Source: Petasospora fabianii
Lineage: Eukaryota; Ascomycota; Saccharomycetes; Phaffomycetales; Wickerhamomycetaceae
NCBI GenBank assembly: GCA_022641835.1
Contig: CP048718.1
Coordinates: 1,136,651 to 1,200,650, forward strand
Direction of reading: 5' to 3'
DNA length: 64,000 nucleotides
The notes under the pieces were generated by a model. It had not been told where the DNA came from. It did not search any database and saw only the letters and a program-made list of their open reading frames with translations. A program made the position numbers and the translations under genes. Positions 8,860-17,262 of the stretch are shown in pieces; within the stretch, counting starts at the first letter, position 1; every line of letters begins with the position of its first letter.

Positions 8860-10281
8860 TTACTTCTTAAGTCCATTCTGATCAACCCAATCTTGTGTAG
8901 ACATGTGTGATAATCTTGATAATGCTCTTGCAAAGGCAAATCTCTCTTCATCCAATTGGAACATCTTTGCATTCTTTGCAGCCTTTTTACTAAAACCATG
9001 AGTCTTTACAAGTTCATCATTCTCTAATTCTTCCTCTTGACCTTCAGGTTCATCCTTCTCAACAACATTAAGTTCATATCTGTTCTTCATCTGTTCTGGT
9101 TCAACAAACAAATCTTCAAATGGTGCAGCAGCAGTGACACATAGTCTTCCATGATTATCATAAACTGCATCTAAAAAGGTAATGAATCTTCTCACAAGGT
9201 CACGACGATCCACTGAGAGATATGGGATATCAGTGACGATAAAAGTGTTGTATGTAGTTGCGAGAGATAAGTAATCACCAGCAGCTAATGGCTTACCACA
9301 CAGGTCATCAAATGTGAATTGTGCAACGTATGGTGGAGATGATTTAGGAACTTTAAGTTGACGACCCCAAATTGTAAGCTCAATGTCCTTCTCAGCTTCA
9401 TGACCTTGGGAGAAGAAGTTATACCAGTTTTCAACGTGTGCTGAAGCTGATGCCCTTGAAGCAGCAGCGTTAAATGAAACACCTGGGTTTGGTGTCCAAT
9501 ACACCGAGGAGATTGGCTTGGGGACTTTTCTATAATCTGTTGGTGAATCAAGGAATATTGTTTCAGTGCGTGTTTTGATCAATTCGATGCATGGAATAAA
9601 TGACTGTCTTTGAATTCCATTTATGTATAACTCATCTGGTGCTCTATTCGAAGTAGCAAAGAGTACTAAGCCATGATCTGGCGCAAGTACAGTTTCAATA
9701 ACACGACGCAAGAGCATTGCATCAGCAACGTCAGTTACTTGGAATTCATCAAAGCAAAGAACTGTAGCTTCTTGTGCCATTTCAGCAGCCAAGATTGGAA
9801 TAGTATCAATATCTGGAGATCCATGTTTTTGAATCAATTGATGACGTCTCTTATGAAGTCCTTGCATAAATTGATGGAAATGAAGACGTTTCTTAGTTAA
9901 ATGTGGTGGAATTGTAGAATAGAAAAGATCCATAAGCATTGTCTTACCACATCCAACATCACCATATAGGTAAATACCCTTTGGAATGGAATCGTATTGA
10001 GATGGATCTGAAATAGACTTATTGTTATCCTTCTTCTTACCAAAGATCTTAGAGAAAAACCCTGTATTTGGAGTCAAATCATCAATATCTGGGATCTCAA
10101 CTTTTGGTGGTGTATAATCACATAGATGTTTATGTAATGAACCAAGATTAGATATGATCTTACGTTGATATGGGTCATCTCGTAGTTTCCCTTTAGAGAC
10201 GAGGGAATCATACTCAGCGATAGGAACCTTAACAGTGTTTAACCGTCTCGCTGAAGTCGACAGTAGCCTTTTGAGAAGCAT
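8860..10281 (-). CDS. AFG1: AFG1-type mitochondrial ATPase
   Basis: The 473-residue P-loop ATPase belongs to the AFG1/LACE1 (ZapE) family, found at the mitochondrial inner membrane and linked to turnover and assembly of respiratory complexes. A basic, Ser-rich presequence (LLKRLLSTSARR) is followed by a domain with DPYQRKI. Walker A is GDVGCGKT near residue 108 and Walker B is VLCFDEFQVTD near residue 175. The FATSNRAPDELY and FIPCIELIK segments typical of the family come next. Length is near the S. cerevisiae protein (509 aa). Confidence 0.93.
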   Translation of the reverse strand: MLLKRLLSTSARRLNTVKVPIAEYDSLVSKGKLRDDPYQRKIISNLGSLHKHLCDYTPPKVEIPDIDDLTPNTGFFSKIFGKKKDNNKSISDPSQYDSIPKGIYLYGDVGCGKTMLMDLFYSTIPPHLTKKRLHFHQFMQGLHKRRHQLIQKHGSPDIDTIPILAAEMAQEATVLCFDEFQVTDVADAMLLRRVIETVLAPDHGLVLFATSNRAPDELYINGIQRQSFIPCIELIKTRTETIFLDSPTDYRKVPKPISSVYWTPNPGVSFNAAASRASASAHVENWYNFFSQGHEAEKDIELTIWGRQLKVPKSSPPYVAQFTFDDLCGKPLAAGDYLSLATTYNTFIVTDIPYLSVDRRDLVRRFITFLDAVYDNHGRLCVTAAAPFEDLFVEPEQMKNRYELNVVEKDEPEGQEEELENDELVKTHGFSKKAAKNAKMFQLDEERFAFARALSRLSHMSTQDWVDQNGLKK

Positions 10282-10764
10282 TTCACTATGTCAAACTGAT
10301 CCTTATAAGGCTGTGGGAAGCTCTTAGTGTCGCTTTAACTGAGATAAGTTGGTTAAGTTGAATTGGGAATTCGGAGATTTCGATAGGCGGGGCCGAGTGT
10401 GGCCGTACCAGTTGGGCAGCAGTAAATATCAACAGGATAATTAACTATATATAAATATAAGTGCTTTATATTGGTAAGTGTATCTATGAGGTAGGTATAT
10501 AATGTGTTTTGAAAGATAGTATATCTTTTAAAAGAAGCTTTTCTTATCTATTTTGATAGTTTTAGAGAGACATTACAGAGAATCCGCTCTCAGGACATAA
10601 ATACTTAACATATCTTGTCATATACAATCTATATCATAACACCATAACACTATATATCAACAATTCACTGATCTAAAAAAGGATTACCTATAGATCTCCA
10701 TTCTTATCCCTACACATTCATTTATCAATATAATATAATATTATATGATATAAATATTTAAAAT

Positions 10765-10850
10765 GGTGTTCGGATGTTTATGTTACGTAATGTCCGGGTG
10801 TAAGGAGAAGTATCACCCGACCCGACCCCAACCCCACCCACACCCCTGCC
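10765..10850. promoter_or_regulatory. Rap1-like sites plus telomere-like C-rich tract
   Basis: On the minus strand 10777-10765 reads ACATCCGAACACC, a full match to the Rap1 consensus RMAYCCRMNCAYY. 10801-10789 reads ACACCCGGACATT, with one mismatch. At 10814-10850 the plus strand is a C-rich tract whose complement has six runs of three or four G separated by one to three bases, so it can form a G-quadruplex and resembles irregular yeast telomere repeats. Binding is inferred. Confidence 0.5.
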
Positions 10851-11686
10851 AAGTATTAAACATTTAATAACTCTTATTTCGGTTGTTTTAAGAGTATTTG
10901 AATTATACAGGTCATGTACTACTCTCTTGGCATAATTTCTTGGCTATATGATTGAGCGAATGGTTGTGATGATCTTTGATCATTAGTTAACTTCTATGAG
11001 ACATGCTCCCGGTATGCTCCGATAACTTGTAAATCTTTAGTGTTAGGTTAAAGCAACAACTTCTTGTGTCTTAAAGTGTTGTATGAGTTTTGTTGACCCC
11101 GCACAAGCTCATCTGTTGAGCTCGTGGGGTGGTATGATAAGATCTTAGTATTAGTACTCATGCATAGTCCAATAGCTCTTTCGAGACATAACCAAACATC
11201 TTAGCTATTATGCTATACAACTATCATGCTATCCAACTATCATCCTATACAATCTAATGTAGTATATATAGGTTCCCATGTTCATTGTACTCCAAAGGGC
11301 ACTCCAAAGGGCAAGGGAGAGTGATGCAAGGGTCTAACCTAATGCACAACACCCAATTTATCCCCACATTCCCCACTAGGAGTTTATAACCGCAGATACA
11401 GATTATTGCGGGAACCTTTGATAGGCAAATGTTCCAATTAGGAAATGGCACCCTAAAGATACTTGGATACTTCGAAACGGTCACACTCCCCGGAGGTTGA
11501 GCGAAGTGAGAAGACATGGACTATACCCATACACTCAACAGAGCAGTATACCTATTCACTCTATCACTCTGCCAATCCAAATAGCAACATATAACACCTC
11601 TACAGACTATAGACTAACTAATCTAATCTAATCCTGTCAGGACACACGCGACATAACTTGAACGGAACCAATCGGACGTAGATCCT

Positions 11687-11697
11687 CCCCGCATTTG
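11687..11697 (-). promoter_or_regulatory. Mig1-type repressor site (GCGGGG with A/T flank)
   Basis: The minus strand reads CAAATGCGGGG, a near match to the Mig1 consensus of an A/T-rich flank followed by SYGGGG. It lies about 135 bp upstream of the JEN1-like ATG. Glucose repression through Mig1 is known for S. cerevisiae JEN1; here it is inferred. Confidence 0.45.
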
Positions 11698-11759
11698 ACA
11701 ACCAAACCCCAGATTCTTACCCTTGCAGCAGATCCTTGTCCCCTGCTCAGTGGTATAGG

Positions 11760-11768
11760 TATAAATAG
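11760..11768 (+). promoter_or_regulatory. TATA box of the JEN1-like gene
   Basis: TATAAATAG matches the yeast TATA consensus and lies 61 bp before the ATG at 11829. This spacing fits translation starting at that ATG. Confidence 0.55.
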
Positions 11769-11828
11769 AGGTGTCTGCTGTTGGAATTGGTTTAGTTGTT
11801 TGATTACGTCTTCATTAGACAAACAGTT

Positions 11829-13325
11829 ATGGGATTCACTACATATACCTTCTCAGATCTTAAGGAATACCTTAGATCACGTCCAAGAACACTTGTTCCA
11901 TCACGCGATGAATGGGAAAGAGAGAAATCTCATGTTAATCCATTACCTGGACTTCGTCAAATGTCTTCTAGAGAATGGCAATTCTTTTTAATTGGATTCA
12001 TCTCTTGGACATGGGACGCTTTTGATTTCTTTGCCACGTCTCTAAACGTTACAAACATGTCTGAGACATTTGGAAGACCAGTTAAGGATATAACATGGGG
12101 TATCACTTTAGTCTTGATGCTTAGATCTGTTGGTGCTATTGTATTTGGTTATTTTGGTGATAGATATGGAAGAAAATGGCCATTAATCATCAATTTAATG
12201 TGTTTGATTGTTATTCAGATTGGTACTGGGTTTGTCAATACATATAAGGCATTCCTTGGTGTTAGAGCATTGTTTGGTATCTTTATGGGATCAATGTACG
12301 GTATTGCCGTGTCTACAGCTCTTGAAGGTGTTCCAAATGATGCACGTTCTTTCTTATCTGGTGTTTTCCAACAGGGTTATGCATTTGGTTATTTACTTGT
12401 TGTTGTATTCCAAAGAGCTCTTGTTGATACTACTGAAAAGGGTTGGAGATCAATCTTTTGGTTCTCTGCTGGACCACCTGTTCTCTTCTGTATTTGGAGA
12501 GCTATGTTACCTGAAACTGATCAATTCTTACAACAGAAATTACATTTGGAGAATAATAAGTCCTCGTTCTTTGGTGATGCAAAGAGAGCTCTTCAAAGGG
12601 AATGGCTAAAGATGGCATATATGGTGATTATGATGTCAGGTTTCAACTTTATGTCACATGGTTCACAAGATCTATATCCAACATTGTTAACTAAACAGTT
12701 GGAATATGGTTCAGATCGTTCTACTGTGACAAATTCCGTGGCTAACTTGGGTGCTATTGCAGGTGGTATGACAATTGGACATTTCTCTGGATTCATTGGA
12801 AGAAGACTTTCGGTTATGATTTGTTGTATCTGTGGTGGAGCACTTATCTATCCATGGGCATATTTACGTAATTCAGGTATAAATGCTGGAGTTTTCTTCT
12901 TACAATTTATGGTTCAAGGTGCTTGGGGTGTTGCTCCTATTCATCTATCTGAATTATCACCACCTGAATTTAGAGCTTTTGTTGTTGGAGTTTCTTATCA
13001 ACTTGGTAATTTAGCATCTTCAGCTTCTTCTACAATTGAATCTACAATTGGTGAAAGATTTCCTCTATATGATGAAGATGGGGTTAAAAGGAAAGATGTT
13101 TATGATTACTCCAAGGTGATGGCAATCTTTATGGGAGCTGTATTTGCCTTCTTACTTATTGTTATGTTATTGGGTCCAGAGAATAGACATGCTAATATCA
13201 ATTATGTTATATCTGAAGAAGAACAATTGGATCTTATTGGTCAAGGTAAGATTATCACTCATAGATCTGATGAAGAGATGGGTGATGATAAGGCTATTGC
13301 TTATCATAAGGAGGTTAAAGACTGA
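11829..13325 (+). CDS. JEN1: monocarboxylate/H+ symporter of the JEN1/JEN2 family
   Basis: This 498-residue, 12-TM major-facilitator permease has the family-defining signature N-x-x-SH-x-x-SQD-x-x-x-T (NFMSHGSQD, residues about 272-284). It also has the conserved LVLMLRSVGA, FGDRYGRKWP (MFS motif A), FQQGYAFGYLL and RALVDTT segments of Jen1. Jen1 imports lactate and pyruvate; Jen2 paralogues in other yeasts import dicarboxylates. Sequence by eye does not separate the two, so the symbol marks the family. The ATG at 11829 is the first in frame downstream of the TATA element. The long upstream region and Mig1-like site fit carbon-source control. Confidence 0.88.
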   Translation: MGFTTYTFSDLKEYLRSRPRTLVPSRDEWEREKSHVNPLPGLRQMSSREWQFFLIGFISWTWDAFDFFATSLNVTNMSETFGRPVKDITWGITLVLMLRSVGAIVFGYFGDRYGRKWPLIINLMCLIVIQIGTGFVNTYKAFLGVRALFGIFMGSMYGIAVSTALEGVPNDARSFLSGVFQQGYAFGYLLVVVFQRALVDTTEKGWRSIFWFSAGPPVLFCIWRAMLPETDQFLQQKLHLENNKSSFFGDAKRALQREWLKMAYMVIMMSGFNFMSHGSQDLYPTLLTKQLEYGSDRSTVTNSVANLGAIAGGMTIGHFSGFIGRRLSVMICCICGGALIYPWAYLRNSGINAGVFFLQFMVQGAWGVAPIHLSELSPPEFRAFVVGVSYQLGNLASSASSTIESTIGERFPLYDEDGVKRKDVYDYSKVMAIFMGAVFAFLLIVMLLGPENRHANINYVISEEEQLDLIGQGKIITHRSDEEMGDDKAIAYHKEVKD

Positions 13326-13473
13326 TCTATCCTTATATGGTTTATACTTATGCTTATATGCTTATACTTATATGCTTATACTTATATGCTTATTCATATA
13401 TACTTATACTTATGATTCATATAAGTCATATATACTTATACATATGATATACATATGATATTCATATGATATA

Positions 13474-13561
13474 CATATGATATTCATATGATTTACATAT
13501 GATATTCATATGATTTACATATGATATTCATATGATTTACATATGATATTCATATGATTTA
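13474..13561. repeat. four exact copies of a 22-bp CATATG-containing repeat
   Basis: The 22-mer starting CATATGATATTC is repeated four times head to tail without mismatch, inside a wider field (about 13330-13700) of degenerate CATATG/TATGATAT repeats. Each unit contains two CATATG palindromes. Confidence 0.85.
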
Positions 13562-14052
13562 CATTTGATAAACATATCATATTCATATGATATTCATATA
13601 TACATATGATATACATATGATGTATATGATACTCATATGATATATATGATCTATTATTCATATGATACATATGATATACATATGATCTATAGTCTTATAG
13701 TTATAGTCTTATAGTTATAGTTATAGTCTTATAGTCTGTAGTTTAACTAAACAAGCACACACTAAATTATGATATAGTAGTTGTCAACTATAAACTTTAA
13801 TCAATATCATATGGATACCTAATACTATAATCTTATCTATAATACTACACTAAACGTTAGTTGCTTTATATCACTTGCTATTGATAAGAGGGTATCACCA
13901 ACAAGGATGAGTCATAAACACAAGATTAAAGGATACTAATAGTCATAAGAAGTACATGTAATAGTAATGTATAGTTATATAAGTATAACTAAAGACTAAG
14001 CAACGGCTTTAACGCAACGTAACTTATCAAAAGAGGCAAAGCTAAAAAGGAA

Positions 14053-14065
14053 TTCTGGAACGTTC
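14053..14065. promoter_or_regulatory. heat-shock element upstream of RPN4
   Basis: The sequence TTCTGGAACGTTC is a perfect three-unit HSE (TTCnnGAAnnTTC), about 400 bp before the RPN4 ATG. S. cerevisiae RPN4 is a known Hsf1 target, so conservation of this input is plausible. Confidence 0.65.
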
Positions 14066-14463
14066 GATTTCCTAATTGGGTGGACCATAATCCTTTAAAG
14101 GGTTACCCTGTCTGTCAAAAAGAATTTCGCGAAATACTCATTTATCTTACAAATCAAAACTCCTTACAAATTCATTTCTCTCACTTATCTTCTTCAATAA
14201 CTAAGGAATAAAGCTTACCGCTGTTTTCAAAACCAAGGAATCAGATTCTTTATTGTTATTGATTCTGATAAACAACTCAACAGCTACAAATTGATACCAA
14301 GAAATAATCACTTTTTTTAAGTAATTGTTCTTGCCGCCGAAACTATTTGCCACCCTTAAAAAGAGATCTATCTCTTTATAACTATCAACAAACACTACAA
14401 ACACTACAAACACTACCAAAGTTGTCTTCAAACTCATTTTCTCAAGAGAATTATTCATCAGAA

Positions 14464-15840
14464 ATGACTTCTCTAGCAGTTTTCCCAACTCTTCGTCGTA
14501 CTTTAACAGATGTTATGGAAGATGAGCTCTATGACGTTCCGCAACATTTTAGCAATTGTCAGCAGCAACCATCACAACAGCAGCAGCAACAGCAGCAACC
14601 ACAACAACAACAACAACAACCAAACATGAACTTCTGGAAACAGTCTCCATCATTTACACAACCAAAACTTTACAGAAATCCATCAGCTATGAATTCAGAA
14701 GAAATGCTGACAATTCCTGATGATTACACACATCTACCACACTTCCAGCCAAACCACTCGACAACAACAACTACAAGTACAACAACCCAACCAGGTATCA
14801 TGTCTCCACTTCATAACACAGTTCACCCGGAACAACTTCAAAGAGTACCTTCTCATGATATGTACTTTGACATTCCAGATGAACCTCGTAACGTGTTTAA
14901 TGAGTTTGCTAATCCAAACTTGACAACTACAAATCAAAATTTGGATCATGATCTGCAACCAATGGATGCATCGAATCAACCACAGAAGTTGTTGAAGTTT
15001 AATGAGGACTTAACACTGGAATATTTCAATAACGATGACGAGTCACAGTTTGTTGTTTTCCCAGGATCACTAAGTCCTAATATGATTCCCGAAGATATTG
15101 AAGATGAAGAACTTAGTGATGATGACGATGATGATGACTTTGATATGACTTATTTGGATGATTCTACAATTACCCAAATTGCTTCAAGTCAACTTGAGAA
15201 CAATATGTTGCAACCATCTCAGCAAGTTGAGCAACTTGAGCAACCACAACAAACACAAGAACAACCAAGCAACACACATTATCATCCACAACAGTTCTTA
15301 CATGATACAAGACCAAACTTATCAAGAGATTCTACAGAACTTGAATCTGATGTTGATCGTATGAGTTTAGCTTCTGATGATGAAGATACTTCTGATTCTG
15401 TCTTGGAAGAGGATGAACCATCTTTCAAGTCTAAGATGAAGACAAAGAAGAGAGCATTCTCCATCTCGAATCAACCACAGAAGCAACTCATTTCTCCAAC
15501 ACCTAACACCACCACTACAACTTCAGAGATGATGCGTTCTTCTCCATCAGATGAAAATGGTCAACATCAATGTACTTTGATCAATCCATCTAATGGTGAA
15601 ATGTGTTTGAAACAATTTTCAAGACCATATGATTTGATTAGACACCAAGAGACTATTCATGCATCAAGAAAGAAGGTGTTTAGATGTATGGTTTGTAATC
15701 AACTTGAAGGTGGTCTTTCAAAGAAGACTTTTAGTCGTGGTGATGCTCTGTCAAGACATGTTAGAGTAAAACATGGTTTGACCGGTGATGAAGTTGCAGA
15801 AGCTATCAAATATGCTAAGGACAATGTTGAGTATGTTTGA
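14464..15840 (+). CDS. RPN4: proteasome-gene transcription factor Rpn4
   Basis: This 458-residue activator binds PACE elements of proteasome genes in S. cerevisiae and is itself a rapidly degraded proteasome substrate. The N-terminus LRRTLTDVMEDELYDV matches the Rpn4 start, which fixes the ATG at 14464. Low-complexity Gln/Asn-rich stretches follow, then acidic runs near residues 215-225 that serve as activation or degron regions. The C-terminal tandem zinc-finger unit comprises C-x(n)-C with FSRPYDLIRHQETIH, then FRCMVCNQ and KTFSRGDALSRH. The end NVEYV also matches. A CTG codon (15748-15750) encodes the conserved Leu of ALSRH. An HSE lies upstream. Confidence 0.94.
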   Translation: MTSLAVFPTLRRTLTDVMEDELYDVPQHFSNCQQQPSQQQQQQQQPQQQQQQPNMNFWKQSPSFTQPKLYRNPSAMNSEEMLTIPDDYTHLPHFQPNHSTTTTTSTTTQPGIMSPLHNTVHPEQLQRVPSHDMYFDIPDEPRNVFNEFANPNLTTTNQNLDHDLQPMDASNQPQKLLKFNEDLTLEYFNNDDESQFVVFPGSLSPNMIPEDIEDEELSDDDDDDDFDMTYLDDSTITQIASSQLENNMLQPSQQVEQLEQPQQTQEQPSNTHYHPQQFLHDTRPNLSRDSTELESDVDRMSLASDDEDTSDSVLEEDEPSFKSKMKTKKRAFSISNQPQKQLISPTPNTTTTTSEMMRSSPSDENGQHQCTLINPSNGEMCLKQFSRPYDLIRHQETIHASRKKVFRCMVCNQLEGGLSKKTFSRGDALSRHVRVKHGLTGDEVAEAIKYAKDNVEYV

Positions 15841-16084
15841 TTAAGATATCATTACTTATTACTGTTAACCTATACCCAGATGACCGCACAAATATAACTT
15901 AATGACCAATAGCGGGGGAACAGATAGATACCTTGTGAATACGACTTGCAATTATGACTTTAACCATATAGTTTGTTGTAGAGATTGAGTAGAACTGAGT
16001 TCATTGTAGAGATAGAGTAGAGACACTACTGAGAGTATTATAGAGAGACTACTGAGTTCATTGTAGATGACTGTAACGAGTTCA

Positions 16085-16828
16085 TTAGATACTACTAAAC
16101 CCCTCCTTTGCAACCTCTGCTGCTCTTTTCTTTGCATCTTCTGGATCAAGATAGAAATCCCTACCAATAGATCTTAGATGATCATCAACTTCAAGACACA
16201 TGGGGATACCATTTGGAATGTTAACATTCTTAATCTCTTCTTCACTTAATCCTTTAACAACTTTAAGTACAGCTCTCACTGTACTTCCATGAGCAACAAT
16301 GAGTACAATCTTACCACTCTGTAACACTGGAAGTACTTTCTCTTTTAAGTATGGTTCTAATCTTTCAATAACCATTTGTAATGATTCTCCCTTTGGTAAC
16401 TCTTTTAAGACATCTTTATACCGATCATCAAGTGATCTATCACCTTCATGTTCCACCAAGGGTGGAACACCATCATATGCTCTTCTAACATGCATATATT
16501 CTTCTTCACCAAGCTCTGCTAATACTTGAGACTTATCACGTCCTTGTAATGCTCCATAATGTCTCTCATTAAGTCTCCAACTCTTATCAACGTCGATCCA
16601 TTCACGATCAAGTTGTTCCATAATGATACGGGCAGTTTGACAAGTCCTAGTTAACTTTGATGTAAACACATGATCTGGAATCAGATCAAACTGTTTGATT
16701 AATTCAGCTGAAGAACGAGCTTGGTCTTGACCTTTAGGAGTTAAATGAGCGTCGAGCCAACCGCAAAAGATGTTGAGGTTGTTAAACTCTGATTGGCCAT
16801 GACGCATTAATAAAAGCTTATGACCCAT
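16085..16828 (-). CDS. GPM2: phosphoglycerate mutase paralogue of the GPM2 type
   Basis: The 247-residue protein is a cofactor-dependent phosphoglycerate mutase-fold protein. It has the RHGQSE active-site loop (His near residue 10), WRLNERHYG, and AHGSTVR near residue 180. It is closer to S. cerevisiae Gpm2 than to glycolytic Gpm1: it shares NIFCGW, RRAYDGVPP, HGS instead of HGN, KNVNIPNGIP, and the FYLDPEDAK...EGF ending. It lacks the large insertions of Gpm2. The catalytic residues look intact, so activity is possible, although Gpm2 in S. cerevisiae does not replace Gpm1. It is convergent with RPN4. Confidence 0.8.
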   Translation of the reverse strand: MGHKLLLMRHGQSEFNNLNIFCGWLDAHLTPKGQDQARSSAELIKQFDLIPDHVFTSKLTRTCQTARIIMEQLDREWIDVDKSWRLNERHYGALQGRDKSQVLAELGEEEYMHVRRAYDGVPPLVEHEGDRSLDDRYKDVLKELPKGESLQMVIERLEPYLKEKVLPVLQSGKIVLIVAHGSTVRAVLKVVKGLSEEEIKNVNIPNGIPMCLEVDDHLRSIGRDFYLDPEDAKKRAAEVAKEGFSSI

Positions 16829-17262
16829 ATTTAGACTGTATGCTGTAATGTGATTGGATAGAATGAATGAGTGGATAGTCAGTAGTAGTAGTAGTAGTAG
16901 TAGTAGTACACTGGAATAAGTGGAATCAAGTGATGTCCAATGCTCGTTATCAACGTTTCGCGCACTACTCAGTACTTGTTCTACTTATCACGTGTTGGTT
17001 TATAGACTATCTATTCGACTAATGAGTATATGGAGGTGTATGATATAATATGAGTTGCTATGAGATACTATGAGTTGCTATGAGATACTATGAGACTCTG
17101 AGTGGTTGTAGTGTATGTGTTTCTCTTCTCTGCTCTGCATGGGTCTAATCAGATCTCATCTACTATGATACTACATTAACTAAGAGGTCCTTCAACAAGT
17201 TTGTATATTATATCCACAAGCAATTAGTTTAGTTCATCAGTAACAAGTAATAAGCTAAGCAA
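16829..17262. other. intergenic region with microsatellites
   Basis: This region upstream of the GPM2-like gene contains an AGT trinucleotide run (16880-16907), a TTTCGCGC site at 16956-16963, and a duplicated stretch ATGAGTTGCTATGAGATACT at about 17050-17095. No gene is visible. Confidence 0.7.

Larger units (their letters stand above)
10282..11828. other. 1.5-kb gene-free region between AFG1 and the JEN1-like gene
   Basis: No convincing ORF or tRNA is visible. The region holds two Rap1-like sites and a C-rich telomere-like tract (10765-10850), an imperfect hairpin at 11097-11129, a Mig1-like box and a TATA element near the permease start. A long upstream region is usual for a carbon-source-regulated permease. 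Confidence 0.7.
13326..14463. other. AT-rich intergenic region between the JEN1-like gene and RPN4
   Basis: The first 370 bp are low-complexity CATATG-rich repeats, including an exact 22-bp tandem repeat, followed by ATAGTCTT repeats near 13690-13735. The last 450 bp form the RPN4 promoter, with a heat-shock element and a perfect ATTTCGCGAAAT palindrome. No gene is apparent. Confidence 0.75.

Noticed and set aside
11660-11676. CGG-N7-CGG pair as a Cat8/Sip4 (CSRE) site for the JEN1-like gene
   Set aside because: Spacing does not fit the CSRE consensus, which needs six bases between CGG and GG.
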